Positions 1 through 8,290 of a stretch of 64,000 nucleotides of DNA are shown here, piece by piece (the first letter of the stretch is position 1; the number at the start of each line of letters is the position of its first letter). A program made the translations under genes and the position numbers. The notes under the pieces are model-generated. The model saw only the letters and a list, made by a program, of their open reading frames with translations, did no database searches and had not been told where the DNA came from. Source of the stretch: Saccharopolyspora soli (GTDB lineage: Bacteria > Actinomycetota > Actinomycetes > Mycobacteriales > Pseudonocardiaceae); assembly GCF_022678645.1 (NCBI RefSeq), contig NZ_JALBWV010000028.1, positions 1 through 64,000 on the forward strand, in the 5' to 3' direction.

Positions 1-859
1 ATGATCACTCACGGCCATGCCCGTCCTACTCCACCACCCACGCCAAGATCAGCAACCCCGCCTACCGCCGGAGCCTCTAAGTTGAAACAGGCAAGGAGAG
101 GGCCATCTCCTTGCTCTTGATCGTCCGGTGTGGACCGACAATCTCCTTGCGAAGCGGCGGCGCCGCGTACGACGGTGCCATCGGGGGCACCATGGGCCTC
201 CGGATGCAGCCGCGGAACGAGAAGTTCTTCGGCCTCGTCAACATGGTCGGGTGGCTGCGCCGATGACGCGGCGGGCGCCAGCGCTCGTGCCAGACAGAAT
301 GGCTGGACCGAGACAGACAACGACCCAACTGGCCCCGACGCCCTCGGTCGTCCCGACTGACCTCATGATCGGGAGCGACCGAAACCAGGACCAGGATCTT
401 TCGCCGACGAACGACCGAATCTGCCGAAAGTCCGGTGTTTCGTGCTGGGGCATGATCTGGCCACAAACATGCGGGAGCTGCGTTTACTCCCAACGCCTCG
501 CGGAGATCCTCGACGACGGCATCGGATCGATCCGGCCCGAGATGACTGCGCGCTCTCGCCCGCGCGATGCGCGACGACCACGCGAGACGATGACGCTTGC
601 CTAGCCGTCCTCAACGGATTGAGCGAATATCTGATTCGCGGTCAGGCGGGTTCGCAGACCTCGATCAGAGCAGTGGCGACCAGATGCCTGCCCAGGCCGC
701 TGCCGCTCCAGTGATCAAGAAGTCTTTGTCATTCCCGCTACGCCAGCGGTGTTTTTCGGGGTTGCTCCGTCCGCTTCGAGGAGGCAGGCCCCCGAGCGTG
801 ACCCCGCGCCGAGGTCAGGGCTCAAGCCCTCCGGCGCGGGGTTCAGCAACGGCTGGTCG
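1..859. other. Degenerate region without an intact gene
   Basis: No reading frame here has the codon bias or a family match expected of a gene. A frame open from the left edge to a stop at 78-80 (ending ISNPAYRRSL) could be the tail of a gene cut by the window edge, but I do not recognise it. A short DUF47-like start follows and is listed separately. The rest looks like decayed accessory DNA. Confidence 0.4.
192..266 (+). pseudogene. DUF47 (PhoU-like) N-terminal remnant
   Basis: The frame reads MGLRMQPRNEKFFGLVNMVG before a stop after 24 codons. This resembles the start of DUF47 proteins, PhoU-like helical partners of Pit phosphate transporters, which begin with a short basic strand, then P-R-(D/E)-E-x-F-F and a helix. 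The roughly 180 residues expected afterwards are not readable in any frame. I infer a decayed 5' fragment; the match is short and made by eye. Confidence 0.35.
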
Positions 860-1714
860 TCACAGGCTGGCTGACGACGCGTCCGGGGCGTCGGTGGACC
901 GGCTGACCTCGGCCCACTTGTGGACCTCAGCGATCCCCGCTTCCTCGGCGCTCAGGGCGATTTTCAGAGCGTCGCTGCCGAGGAGAAGCCGCTGCGGGGG
1001 TTCCTGCGCGTCGACGACGTCGATGATCGCCTTGGCCATACGTGCGGGGTCGCCGGGCTCGTTGCCGCTGTAGGCCGCGAAGCGCTCCACCCACGCTCCC
1101 ACAGTCTGCTCGTAGTCGGCTGTGACCTGGCCAGACGGCTTCCCGGCCCCGGCAGCCCAGCCGGTGCGGATGCCGCCCGGCTCCACGATGGTCACCTTGA
1201 TGCCCAGCGGTGCCACCTCGCTCGCCAGGACCTGGGAGAAGCCCTCGACTCCGTATTTCGCGGTCTGGTAGGCGCTGAGCCCAGGGGTGCCTCCCGCACG
1301 GCCGCCGATGGACGAGATCTGCACGAAGTGACCGGAACGCTGACGATGCAGGACGGGCAGCGCCGCCCGCGTCACGTTGATCACCCCGAACAGGTTCGCC
1401 TCGACCTGCGCACGGAAGTCGTCCTCCGGGAAATCCTCGATCGAGCTGCTGGTGGCATAGCCAGCGTTGTTGACCACCACATCGAGGGAACCGAACCGAT
1501 CGACCGCCGCCGTCACCACGTCACGGGCATCCGATGGCGACGTGACGTCCAGTGTCACGGCTTGAAACCGCTCGGCATGTGCCTGCGCCACATCCGCCAA
1601 CGCCTCTGGTCGGCGGGAGGTCGCCACGACCTGATCGCCAGCCCCCAGCGCCGCAACCACCATGGCTCTCCCGAGGCCCTGAGAACCACCAGTGATCAGC
1701 CATGTCCGTGCCAT
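860..1714 (-). CDS. SDR family oxidoreductase
   Basis: A classical short-chain dehydrogenase/reductase of 284 aa, a soluble NAD(P)H-dependent oxidoreductase of unknown substrate. The cofactor motif TGGSQGLG is at residues 8-15, NNAG at 82-85, the catalytic Ser at about 134, and YQTAK (Y149, K153) supplies the catalytic Tyr and Lys. EPGGIRT follows the active site as usual. The length is slightly above the family norm because of a short C-terminal tail. The gene diverges from a TetR regulator and shares a promoter region holding inverted repeats, so repression by that neighbour is likely. The pairing resembles many TetR/SDR detoxification modules. The function class is secure; the substrate is not. 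Confidence 0.9.
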   Translation of the reverse strand: MARTWLITGGSQGLGRAMVVAALGAGDQVVATSRRPEALADVAQAHAERFQAVTLDVTSPSDARDVVTAAVDRFGSLDVVVNNAGYATSSSIEDFPEDDFRAQVEANLFGVINVTRAALPVLHRQRSGHFVQISSIGGRAGGTPGLSAYQTAKYGVEGFSQVLASEVAPLGIKVTIVEPGGIRTGWAAGAGKPSGQVTADYEQTVGAWVERFAAYSGNEPGDPARMAKAIIDVVDAQEPPQRLLLGSDALKIALSAEEAGIAEVHKWAEVSRSTDAPDASSASL

Positions 1715-1774
1715 GACGCACCCTCCTCTTTCTCCTCATGAGTGCCCTCAAGCCGGGCGCTCGGTGTAGAAGCT

Positions 1775-1819
1775 TGTCGTCCAAACACGACAGAAGTGTA
1801 GCAAAAATCTTTCCTGTCG
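1775..1819. promoter_or_regulatory. Putative TetR operator in the SDR/TetR divergent promoter
   Basis: TGTCGT-N6-ACGACA is a perfect inverted repeat (1775-1792). A further half-site-like CTGTCG lies at 1814-1819. Both are between the divergent SDR and TetR genes, where TetR proteins normally bind. Assignment as an operator is inference from symmetry and position. Confidence 0.5.
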
Positions 1820-1862
1820 CCATCCATGTGATGTAAATGACGATCTACGTGCGGCTCGCTGG

Positions 1863-1881
1863 TAGAATCGTTTGCGTCATG
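1863..1881 (+). promoter_or_regulatory. Leaderless promoter -10 of the tetR-type gene
   Basis: TAGAAT (1863-1868) lies ten bases before an ATG with no Shine-Dalgarno sequence. This is the spacing of leaderless actinobacterial transcripts. It supports the ATG at 1879 over an upstream in-frame ATG at 1837, whose extra 14 residues have no family counterpart. Confidence 0.4.
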
Positions 1882-2424
1882 AGAGCTGACGCCGCCCGCA
1901 ACATCACCGCGGTCCTGCGCACCGGAGCCCGACTGCTGGCCGAAGACCCGAGTACCTCGATCGCGGCCATCGCCAGCGAGGCGGGGGTGGACCGGACCAC
2001 CGTTCATCGCCGCTTCGCCACTCGCGAAGCCCTGCTCAGTGCCGTTTTCCAGGCAAAACTCGACTCCTCCGCGCGAGTCCTCGACGAGGCCCGGCTCAGG
2101 GAGGCGCCAGTGGCAGTGGCACTGCACCGCTACGTGGAAGGGAGCATCTCCGTCAGCCGTGAGTGGCCTGTCGACACGCGCCGCATGATGCAGGAAGACC
2201 CCATCGCGAACAGCCGACTCCAGAAGGAGAGTCGGCGACTGGACGACTTCCTCCACCGCGCAGCCGACGAGGGCTACCTACGCCCGGACATACCCCTACC
2301 GTGGGCGAGGGCGGTCCTCGATCAACTGGTGTACAGCATGGCTCACCAATTTCCCGAAATGGAGCCCCCACAGGCAGCGGACCTCGTCGTCGACACGTTC
2401 CTCAACGGCCTCGGCAAACCCTGA
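1879..2424 (+). CDS. TetR/AcrR family transcriptional regulator
   Basis: A 181-aa one-component repressor. The N-terminal HTH spans about residues 8-50 (IAAIASEAGVDRTTVHRRFA, followed by TREALLSAVF), typical of TetR DNA-binding domains. The C-terminal half is the helical ligand-binding and dimerisation domain. It is transcribed away from the SDR gene and probably represses both through the inverted repeats between them. The start is set by the leaderless promoter. The inducer is unknown and may be a substrate of the SDR. Confidence 0.88.
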   Translation: MRADAARNITAVLRTGARLLAEDPSTSIAAIASEAGVDRTTVHRRFATREALLSAVFQAKLDSSARVLDEARLREAPVAVALHRYVEGSISVSREWPVDTRRMMQEDPIANSRLQKESRRLDDFLHRAADEGYLRPDIPLPWARAVLDQLVYSMAHQFPEMEPPQAADLVVDTFLNGLGKP

Positions 2425-2524
2425 CGCTCCTGGTCGAGCGAGCTGGCCTCAAGGAATCGCGGCGATCAGGGCGTTAGCCATCGTGGTCGCAGGCCTGCCG
2501 TTGCTGCCCGCGTTCAGCGGCGCT

Positions 2525-2880
2525 TTAGTACTGCAACGACAGGTTGTGATCTCTTCGTCGGTGGTAGTGGCTGGTTCGGGCTCGTGTCTGGCTGGTTCGT
2601 TGCCATCTCGACCAGTGCAGGATGTGGTCGAGGGTGTGTTGGATGGGGCGGGTGATGCGGTTGAACAGTCGGCGGATTTCGTTGAGTGTTTACGGAATCA
2701 GGTGCTGATCGCCGGTAGGTGATCCCCCTTTTCCGCGTCTTGCCGGAGGAGAAGCAGGAACGCGGCGGCGGTCATGGACAGGGTGATGTGTCGATACCAG
2801 GCGGTGTAGTCGCGAACCTGGTAGTGATCGAGTCCGGTTTCGTTCTTGGCGGCCCCGGGTTCGACGACCTCGACCGTCGG
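2525..2880 (-). pseudogene. IS701-like transposase C-terminal remnant
   Basis: One minus-strand frame reads GAAKNETGLDHYQVR, then an AWYRHITLSM block, which is the conserved C-terminal part of IS701/IS4-type DDE transposases. A second frame continues with TLNEIRRLFNRITRPIQHTL and runs to a natural stop. Joining them needs a frameshift near 2700 and reading through a stop. The catalytic N-terminal two thirds are missing: at the inner end the frame runs into a PatB fragment on the other strand. It is an inactive insertion-sequence scar. Confidence 0.7.
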
Positions 2881-3054
2881 TGGCTGCGCGCCCGCACCGG
2901 GGTGAAGTGGCACGGCGTAGAGGCTGACGTCCTGCCCGCCTGGGTCGCGGACATGGACTACCCCGTCCCTCCGGTCGTCGCCGAGGCGCTGCGCGAGGCG
3001 GTGGACCGTGCCGATCTGGGTTATCCCGACTGGTCCGAGGGCAGCCCGCTGCGC
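2860..3054 (+). pseudogene. MalY/PatB aminotransferase N-terminal remnant
   Basis: About 65 codons match the start of PatB-type cystathionine beta-lyases (PLP fold type I): RTGVKW, then VLPAWVADMDYPVPP and ADLGYPDWSEGSPLR. The lysine-bearing catalytic domain is absent, and the frame becomes unrelated after 3054, where a short frame ending LDGVVKALG looks like the tail of another gene. The fragment abuts the transposase scar, so insertion and deletion by that element is the likely cause. Confidence 0.6.
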
Positions 3055-3190
3055 GGACATCCTGAGCGACATCCTCGACGGTGTCGTCAAGGCCCTGGGG
3101 CCGACTCCGGACCAGTGGGCACCGGCCGCATCGTGATCCAGAGGGTCGTGGATGACCAGGCCTGCTGGACGGCTGTCAGGCGGGCGCAGG

Positions 3191-3589
3191 TCACGACGGG
3201 GTGGCGCGCCGCTCCACCACCTTGTCGGCGATGACTCGCACGACAACACGCTTCGCGGACGGGTCCGGCTCGTGCCAGGGCTGGCCCGCGTACCGGTGGG
3301 ACAGTTCGTCGATGAGGGCGCCGTCGGGGTCGTCGGTGATCGTGACGTGTCCGCGGATCTCCACCCGGTCAAAGGGTGAGGCGGGATCGAAGACACTGAC
3401 GCTGACACGCGGGTCACGCTGGAAGTTGCGGTGCTTGCGGCGTCCTTCGATTGTGGAGAACACCACGTCGTCGCCGTCTGTGCGGCACCACACGGCGGTG
3501 GTCTGCGGGGAGCCGTCGGGGTTGACGGTGGCGACGGTGAGGATGTTGCCACCGTCGAGGAGCTTTCTGGCGTGTTCGGACAGGGACAT
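3191..3589 (-). CDS. PPOX-class pyridoxamine 5'-phosphate oxidase-like protein
   Basis: A 132-aa split beta-barrel flavoprotein of the PPOX/F420-dependent class, common in actinomycetes as single-domain FMN or F420 reductases. The N-terminal signature ILTVATVNPDGSPQTTAVW and the central GRRKHRNFQRDPRVS contact the flavin or deazaflavin in this family. It is the second gene of a probable minus-strand run with the universal stress protein 14 bp upstream and the MFS gene before that. The substrate is unknown; F420 rather than FMN is inferred from the host group. Confidence 0.85.
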   Translation of the reverse strand: MSLSEHARKLLDGGNILTVATVNPDGSPQTTAVWCRTDGDDVVFSTIEGRRKHRNFQRDPRVSVSVFDPASPFDRVEIRGHVTITDDPDGALIDELSHRYAGQPWHEPDPSAKRVVVRVIADKVVERRATPS

Positions 3590-3603
3590 GATGCTGCCTT
3601 TCG

Positions 3604-4044
3604 TCAGGCGGTGGCCGTGCCGGCGTGGACGAGGAGAACGGAGACGGGGGTGCGAGCGACGACGGCCCGGCTGACGCTGTCGTGCAGAACCGCCCCCAGG
3701 CCGGCGTGGTGGCCGGGGCCGAGAACGATGAGGTCACAGCCCAGCCGGTGGGCGTATTGCAGTATGGCGTCGGCCCGAAGCTGCTGCTGACCGGGAAGTA
3801 CCTCTCCCTCTGCGGTGATACCGGCCCGGCGCAGGCGGGCGAGGGCTGCGTCGACAACGTCCTGGGCCTGCTGGTCGTCTTCGAGGTCGACGACGGCGGG
3901 AACGGGGCCGTAGAGGAAGTCGGACGGTTTGATGTGCAGGGCGTGCACCGTCGCAAGGGTGACTTTGGCCAGGGACATCACTGTGTCCACGACCGTGTCG
4001 GTGACCGGTGTGCCGTCGACGGCCACCAGGATGTTCTTGTACAT
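3604..4044 (-). CDS. Universal stress protein (UspA family)
   Basis: A 146-aa single-domain Usp. It starts MYKNILVAVDGTPVTD, the usual first strand and loop. An upstream in-frame extension to 4143 is rejected because Usp domains begin exactly here. The C-terminal nucleotide loop GPGHHAGLGAVLHDSVSRAV departs from the ATP-binding consensus G-x2-G-x9-G-(S/T): the second Gly is His, and Asp replaces the Gly before Ser. ATP binding may therefore be weak or lost. It lies 67 bp downstream of the MFS gene and just before the PPOX gene, suggesting one stress-related operon. Confidence 0.85.
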   Translation of the reverse strand: MYKNILVAVDGTPVTDTVVDTVMSLAKVTLATVHALHIKPSDFLYGPVPAVVDLEDDQQAQDVVDAALARLRRAGITAEGEVLPGQQQLRADAILQYAHRLGCDLIVLGPGHHAGLGAVLHDSVSRAVVARTPVSVLLVHAGTATA

Positions 4045-4111
4045 GGCTGTTCTCCGTATTGGGCTGCGTTCTGGGGTGCGGGGCGCTCGCCGGCTGCGCG
4101 AGGCGTGCCGG

Positions 4112-5362
4112 TCAGATGGTGCTGTGGAGGCGGGTTGCCACATAAAGGGCGCCGAGCGCGGCTGCTACGGCCAAGGTGGAGGTGAAGGCGGTGGTGGCTG
4201 CGGACAGGCCGACGGCGTCGCTGAGGAAGCCGGTGACGACGGGCAGCAGCCCGGCGGGCACGTATCCCCCGACGTTCATCGCGGCGTTGGCTTCCGCCAG
4301 TCGCTCGGCGGGGACGCTTGAGCTGATGAGGGTCAGGCCGCCCAGCTGACCGAGGCCCTGGCCCGCACCAGCCAGGACTGCGGAGACGGCCAGGAGCGGG
4401 GCCGAGGAGATCGACACGGCTGTCACCAGGAAGGCCATGCCCGCCACGATGGAGGCGGCTCCGATGAGCAGGATGGTGCGTACGCGCAGCCGCTGCACGG
4501 CGAACTGGACGGCGGTGGCAGCGGTGAACATGACGAAGGCGGTGGCGCCTGCCACCACGCGGCTGGAGGTGTCGAGGACGTCGGCCAGCAGCGATGGACC
4601 GAGAGAGAGCACGAACGAGGTGGAGGTGATGCCGGGACCGAAGACGGCGATACCCATCATGAGCTGGGTGCGCTGCGCCCCGGGAACCGAGGGCACACGG
4701 ATCCACGAACCACTGCTCGGGGCGCCAGGGCGGGTCAGTGGCATGCGCCACACCACCAGCATGGCCAGGGCCAGCAGGACAATCTCCACGAAGAACACCG
4801 CGACCGTGGGGCCGGGCAGGGTCTGGGAGAGCACTCCGGCCAGGAGCGGGCCGAAACCGGCGCCGAGCACCATGGCGGCCGAGGCCAGCAGGGCCGCGAG
4901 TCTCTTGCGTGCGGGGCCCGCAACGTCGGTGACGGCTGCCATGCCGGCGGAGACGATCGAGCCGACGGCGATGCCGCTGAGCAGCCGGGCGATGGCCAGG
5001 GCCGTGACGGAACCTGCGGTGGCGAACAGCACACTCGCCATCACTCCCAGCGCGAGAGCGGGCAGCAAAACCGGTTTGCGGCCGATGCGATCCGACGTCA
5101 CGCCCGCGACGAGCAGCGCGGCCAGGAGCCCGACGATGTAGAAGGCGAAGATGACCGTCAGGGTGCCCGACGAGAAGCCGAGCTCGTCCTGCCACAGCAC
5201 GTACAGGGGGGTGGCGGTGTTGGACAGGATGAACACGGCCGTCACGGGCCAGGCGGCCAGCCACACGGCGCGCCGGGGCGCGGCGGTGGGAAGGGGACCG
5301 CGTGCGCCGGGCGGCTGCTGCCCAGGCGGTGCGGGTGTGCGGGTGAGGCGCTTGGTGCGCAC
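4112..5362 (-). CDS. MFS transporter (drug efflux type)
   Basis: A 416-aa inner-membrane major facilitator with about 12 hydrophobic helices after a proline-rich cytosolic N-terminus. Motif A, GVTSDRIGRKP, follows the second helix, and RLLSGIAVGSIVSAGMAAVT resembles the fourth-helix region. I chose the GTG preceded by AGGAG at 5 bp; an earlier in-frame GTG (5377) would add five residues. The gene diverges from an ArsR-type regulator, with three operator-like repeats between them, so export is probably induced when the regulator releases DNA. The substrate cannot be read from sequence. Confidence 0.87.
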   Translation of the reverse strand: MRTKRLTRTPAPPGQQPPGARGPLPTAAPRRAVWLAAWPVTAVFILSNTATPLYVLWQDELGFSSGTLTVIFAFYIVGLLAALLVAGVTSDRIGRKPVLLPALALGVMASVLFATAGSVTALAIARLLSGIAVGSIVSAGMAAVTDVAGPARKRLAALLASAAMVLGAGFGPLLAGVLSQTLPGPTVAVFFVEIVLLALAMLVVWRMPLTRPGAPSSGSWIRVPSVPGAQRTQLMMGIAVFGPGITSTSFVLSLGPSLLADVLDTSSRVVAGATAFVMFTAATAVQFAVQRLRVRTILLIGAASIVAGMAFLVTAVSISSAPLLAVSAVLAGAGQGLGQLGGLTLISSSVPAERLAEANAAMNVGGYVPAGLLPVVTGFLSDAVGLSAATTAFTSTLAVAAALGALYVATRLHSTI

Positions 5363-5381
5363 GGATACTCCTGACACTGCT

Positions 5382-5450
5382 GTACGAGAAAAATCGAACC
5401 GTCAGTACGACTAGAGTCGAACATAAAAGGCTGTACGATTCAAGTCGTAC
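5382..5450. promoter_or_regulatory. Three tandem 18-bp operators for the ArsR-type regulator
   Basis: Three copies of GTACGA-N6-TCG(A/T)AC occur at 5382-5399, 5405-5422 and 5433-5450. The third is a perfect palindrome (GTACGATTCAAGTCGTAC); the other two differ at one position. Centres are 23 and 28 bp apart. They fill the gap between the divergent MFS and ArsR genes. Regulation of both by the ArsR protein is inference. Confidence 0.65.
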
Positions 5451-5480
5451 CGATGTGAGACGCCCCTCGAGGTGGTGCAG

Positions 5481-5873
5481 ATGGTCTCCGCGATTACGGC
5501 CGGTCGTTACGCTGGCCCCTTCGCGCCTCCTGTCCCGTTGCCGGAACCGCTGCCGGAGCCGGCTTCGCAGGATCTGCGACTGGAAGTGGTGATGGGAGCG
5601 CTGAGCGATCCGCTGCGCATGGGAATCGTGCAGACGCTGCTGCTGAAGGCCGAGGCATTCGATCACACCTGCGGCTGGTTCGGTCTCGATCGGCCGAAGT
5701 CGTCGCTGACGCATCACTTCCGCGCACTGCGGGAAGCCGGGCTGATCAGGCAGCGCCAGTACGGGCTGGAGCGGCGCAGTCACGTCCGCATCGAGGATCT
5801 TGAGGACCGCTTCCCCGGGCTGCTGGATCTGATCGCCGACTGGCGGCCTGCGGCTGCGGCAAGCCGGGACTAG
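5481..5873 (+). CDS. ArsR-family winged-helix regulator
   Basis: A 130-aa small repressor. After a proline-rich N-terminal tail of about 30 residues, the winged helix reads VVMGALSDPLRMGIVQTLL and continues SSLTHHFRALREAGLIRQR, the recognition helix of ArsR-type proteins. There is no clear metal-binding ELCVCDL motif, so a metal sensor is unlikely. The one CGW cysteine could act in redox or organic ligand sensing. The ATG follows GAGG at about 8 bp; a GTG nine bases upstream is the alternative. It probably controls the divergent MFS transporter through the three repeats upstream. Confidence 0.8.
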   Translation: MVSAITAGRYAGPFAPPVPLPEPLPEPASQDLRLEVVMGALSDPLRMGIVQTLLLKAEAFDHTCGWFGLDRPKSSLTHHFRALREAGLIRQRQYGLERRSHVRIEDLEDRFPGLLDLIADWRPAAAASRD

Positions 5874-5995
5874 GAGTTCTCGGCCTGGAACATCGAGTGC
5901 TGCTTTTCCAGGTCAGCGGTGACGGTGATGAACAGCCCTAGCCGACCAGCGGCGGTGGCGGTGTCCTCGATGCGGTTGCGCAAGCGACCGATGAC
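5870..5995 (-). pseudogene. Dps-like ferritin C-terminal remnant
   Basis: The minus-strand frame ends RLGLFITVTADLEKQHSMFQAENS, which resembles the last helix of Dps-type mini-ferritins (T-x-D-L-x8-L-E-K-q-x-W-M-x-x-A-E-N). The four-helix bundle and the ferroxidase ligands upstream are not present. The stop codon overlaps the ArsR gene's stop. I read this as a 3' fragment left by deletion; the match is short. Confidence 0.45.
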
Positions 5996-6444
5996 CAGGG
6001 CAAAGCTCCACCGGTGCGGACACCGCCTCGGTGTCGCGTGCCCATCCGGCGGCGGGGCGATGCTGAGGACATCGTCGAGCTGGAGGCGGATGAAGCGGGG
6101 AGCGGGACCATACACTCTCCGGTGCGCACGCTTGGCCATCAGGGACAGGTCCATCGGGTCGGCCAGGGCGCCCTGGAGTGCAATCCGTCAGGGATAGCGC
6201 TCGATAAAGCCGCTTAGCGTAGGTGGCTCCAAACCAACCGACGGCTGCTCGGCCTCACCTTGGCTGCCACCGTCGCCTTACTGATCTTCGTGACGATCGC
6301 CTTCTCTGGGGCGCTGAGCAGAAGGCGGTCCCACAGCCCCCGGTGCCGTTGGGGCTGACCCGATGAACCGCCGATTTCGTTGATCTGGTACTTCCCGAGG
6401 AGAGACCACCAGCTGATCGGGGTCCAGCTGTTAGGGCGTGACGG
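5996..6444. other. Intergenic, no gene recognised
   Basis: A plus-strand stretch around 6240-6340 reads LTLAATVALLIFVTIAFSGAL, a single membrane-like segment without a convincing start or continuation. Nothing else in six frames looks coding. It is probably a decayed membrane protein gene. Confidence 0.3.
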
Positions 6445-6711
6445 TCAGCGGGCCTGGTTCTTGCCACGCCGGTGGGTCACGTACGTTCCGAGGCCCAGCC
6501 CGGCTCCGATGAGGAGCAAGAGGACTCCGAGCGCGCCAGCCATGCCAGCACCGATGTCGGCCCCCGCACCCGGGGTGTGGAAAACAGTCAGCCGTATGAC
6601 TGCGACTGCCAGGAGCAGGACCCCCGCCCCGGCCACGATGGAGGCAGCCACAGGGAGAGGTTTGGCGTTAGGAGTCACCGTGTTGCTTACCGTGCGGTTG
6701 TCAGAGTTCAT
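6445..6711 (-). CDS. Small two-helix membrane protein
   Basis: An 88-aa hypothetical protein. After a polar N-terminus (MNSDNRTVSNTV) come two hydrophobic segments, VAASIVAGAGVLLLAVAVI and MAGALGVLLLLIGAGLGLG, then a basic tail RRGKNQAR, so both ends may face the cytosol. The ATG was chosen because it follows a weak AGCGGA; an upstream in-frame ATG adds 11 residues. No family is recognised and the gene is surrounded by decayed DNA. Confidence 0.5.
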   Translation of the reverse strand: MNSDNRTVSNTVTPNAKPLPVAASIVAGAGVLLLAVAVIRLTVFHTPGAGADIGAGMAGALGVLLLLIGAGLGLGTYVTHRRGKNQAR

Positions 6712-7105
6712 CGCGTTCCGCTTCTGCCGCGTGCTAGAAAGCACTCCCTTATCCTTCGTACTGGGTCCACCCGGCGACGCGGACGCCCGTAGTGGTTAGT
6801 TGCCACGTTATCGGAAGCGACTCGCCGTGGGGCAATCGCAGTAGTTGGCGTGGCTAGCGGGTTGGGGGTCAGTCGTTTCGGTCGGCTTCCGGGCAGCGGG
6901 CTGCTGATCACGGATATGACGGTTTTCTCCTTTGCTGGCCAGAGCCTGGGATAAGGGGGGAAGCGCGCGGCGGGGCCAGGCGGAGTTCGCGATGACGTCG
7001 ACGAAGACGATCGAGTAAGGGTCCGTTGCTGGGCTGGTAGACCGGCATCGCGATCGACTGCTCGTCCGACGTGGCCGCCGGTTCGGCTCAGCTTCCACAC
7101 CTTGA
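6712..7105. other. Intergenic, no gene recognised
   Basis: Open frames here are low-complexity or antisense in character. I see no family signature, hairpin or repeat worth naming. Confidence 0.4.
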
Positions 7106-8041
7106 TCAGATTGTTCGGTGCTGGTTGGGTACCGGCGTCGTGGGTCCCGGTGAGGCGGACCCTGTGCCCCATCCAGAGCGATTCCTGTGTTCGGCAGCAG
7201 AGGGATCGGCGTTCCAACTCGCGAGGAGTCTCCAGGCTTCCTGAGACTGTCGGTCCTGTGCCGGGAGGTAGACGAAAAGAGTCTGGTCGTCCTGGCCGGG
7301 CATCGTGAATGCCTGGTAGTCGATGGTCAGGTCACCGACCTGCGGGTGCCGGAGCCTTTTCTGTCCGAAGGTGCGTACCAGCACCTTGTGATCGGCCCAC
7401 CAGCGGCGGAACGACTCGCTCTTCATCGTCAGTTCGCCCACTAACTCGGCCGTACGAGTGTCGTCCGGGTAGCGCCCGGCGTCGAGACGCAGCATGGCGG
7501 TCGCCTCGGCGGCGATGCGTTCCCAGTCGGTGTTGAGTTCGCGGGCGGCCTCGTCGAGGATCATCCACCGGGTCAGGTTCCGCTCCCGGCGGGGCATGGC
7601 GTCGAAGTCCGCGATGAGCACCCTGCACAGGTGGTTGGTCGCCAGTACGTCGGTACGCAGCCCCAGGATGAACGCCGCGTGATCGGTGTAGGAGTCCAGC
7701 AGCCGCCGAAGCCCCGGACGCACCTTCTGCACCGCGGGTGCCTGGCGCCGCGCCGCGGCAGTCCTGTCGCGGGTGAGGTCGAACAGGTGCGACCGTTCCG
7801 ACGTGTCCAGCTGGAGCGCTGAAGCGATCGCGTCCAGCACACTGCCGGAAGGAGTGATCTGCCGACCCTGCTCCAAACGCGTGTAGTAGTCGGTGGACAC
7901 TCCGGCGAGCTGCGCCACCTCTTCGCGACGCAGTCCCGGTACGCGGCGGTAGGCGCCACGCTCGGGCAGACCGACCGACTCAGGGTCGATCCGGGCGCGC
8001 CGACTGCGCAGGAAGTCACTGAGATCGGCGTTGTACGGCAT
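7106..8041 (-). CDS. XRE-family regulator with MmyB-like ligand domain
   Basis: A 311-aa transcription regulator. The N-terminal HTH has the actinobacterial signature R(R)VPGLRREEVAQLAGVSTDYYTRLEQGR at about residues 32-60. Residues 100-275 form the MmyB-like, PAS-related fatty-acid-binding domain, ending in DYQAFTMPGQDDQTLFVYLP near 255. About 25 residues beyond the usual end (RNRSGWGTGSASPG...) look like random extension into intergenic DNA, which suggests the original stop was lost. These regulators usually control an adjacent reductase or dehydrogenase. The neighbour across 249 bp is a DJ-1/PfpI protein on the other strand. Confidence 0.88.
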   Translation of the reverse strand: MPYNADLSDFLRSRRARIDPESVGLPERGAYRRVPGLRREEVAQLAGVSTDYYTRLEQGRQITPSGSVLDAIASALQLDTSERSHLFDLTRDRTAAARRQAPAVQKVRPGLRRLLDSYTDHAAFILGLRTDVLATNHLCRVLIADFDAMPRRERNLTRWMILDEAARELNTDWERIAAEATAMLRLDAGRYPDDTRTAELVGELTMKSESFRRWWADHKVLVRTFGQKRLRHPQVGDLTIDYQAFTMPGQDDQTLFVYLPAQDRQSQEAWRLLASWNADPSAAEHRNRSGWGTGSASPGPTTPVPNQHRTI

Positions 8042-8290
8042 GAGCCCATTCTGCCTCGGGCGGATAGTTCATTTCGGTGAGAGTGGGACTCTGCGTCCTA
8101 GGCATCGGATTCCCTCGCAGTTAAGGGCCAGCCATCGGGCTCTACGGCGGTCGAGACGGTGGTGAAGTGATGAAGGAAGGGCCATTGCTTCCGGGGCAGA
8201 TCCGGGGCGGGCCGTTCCCGGCTCGAGCAGGGAGTGCAGGTGTCCCATGGTGAGCCGGCCTGTGCTCTTTTCACAAAGTGGGAGATTGGT

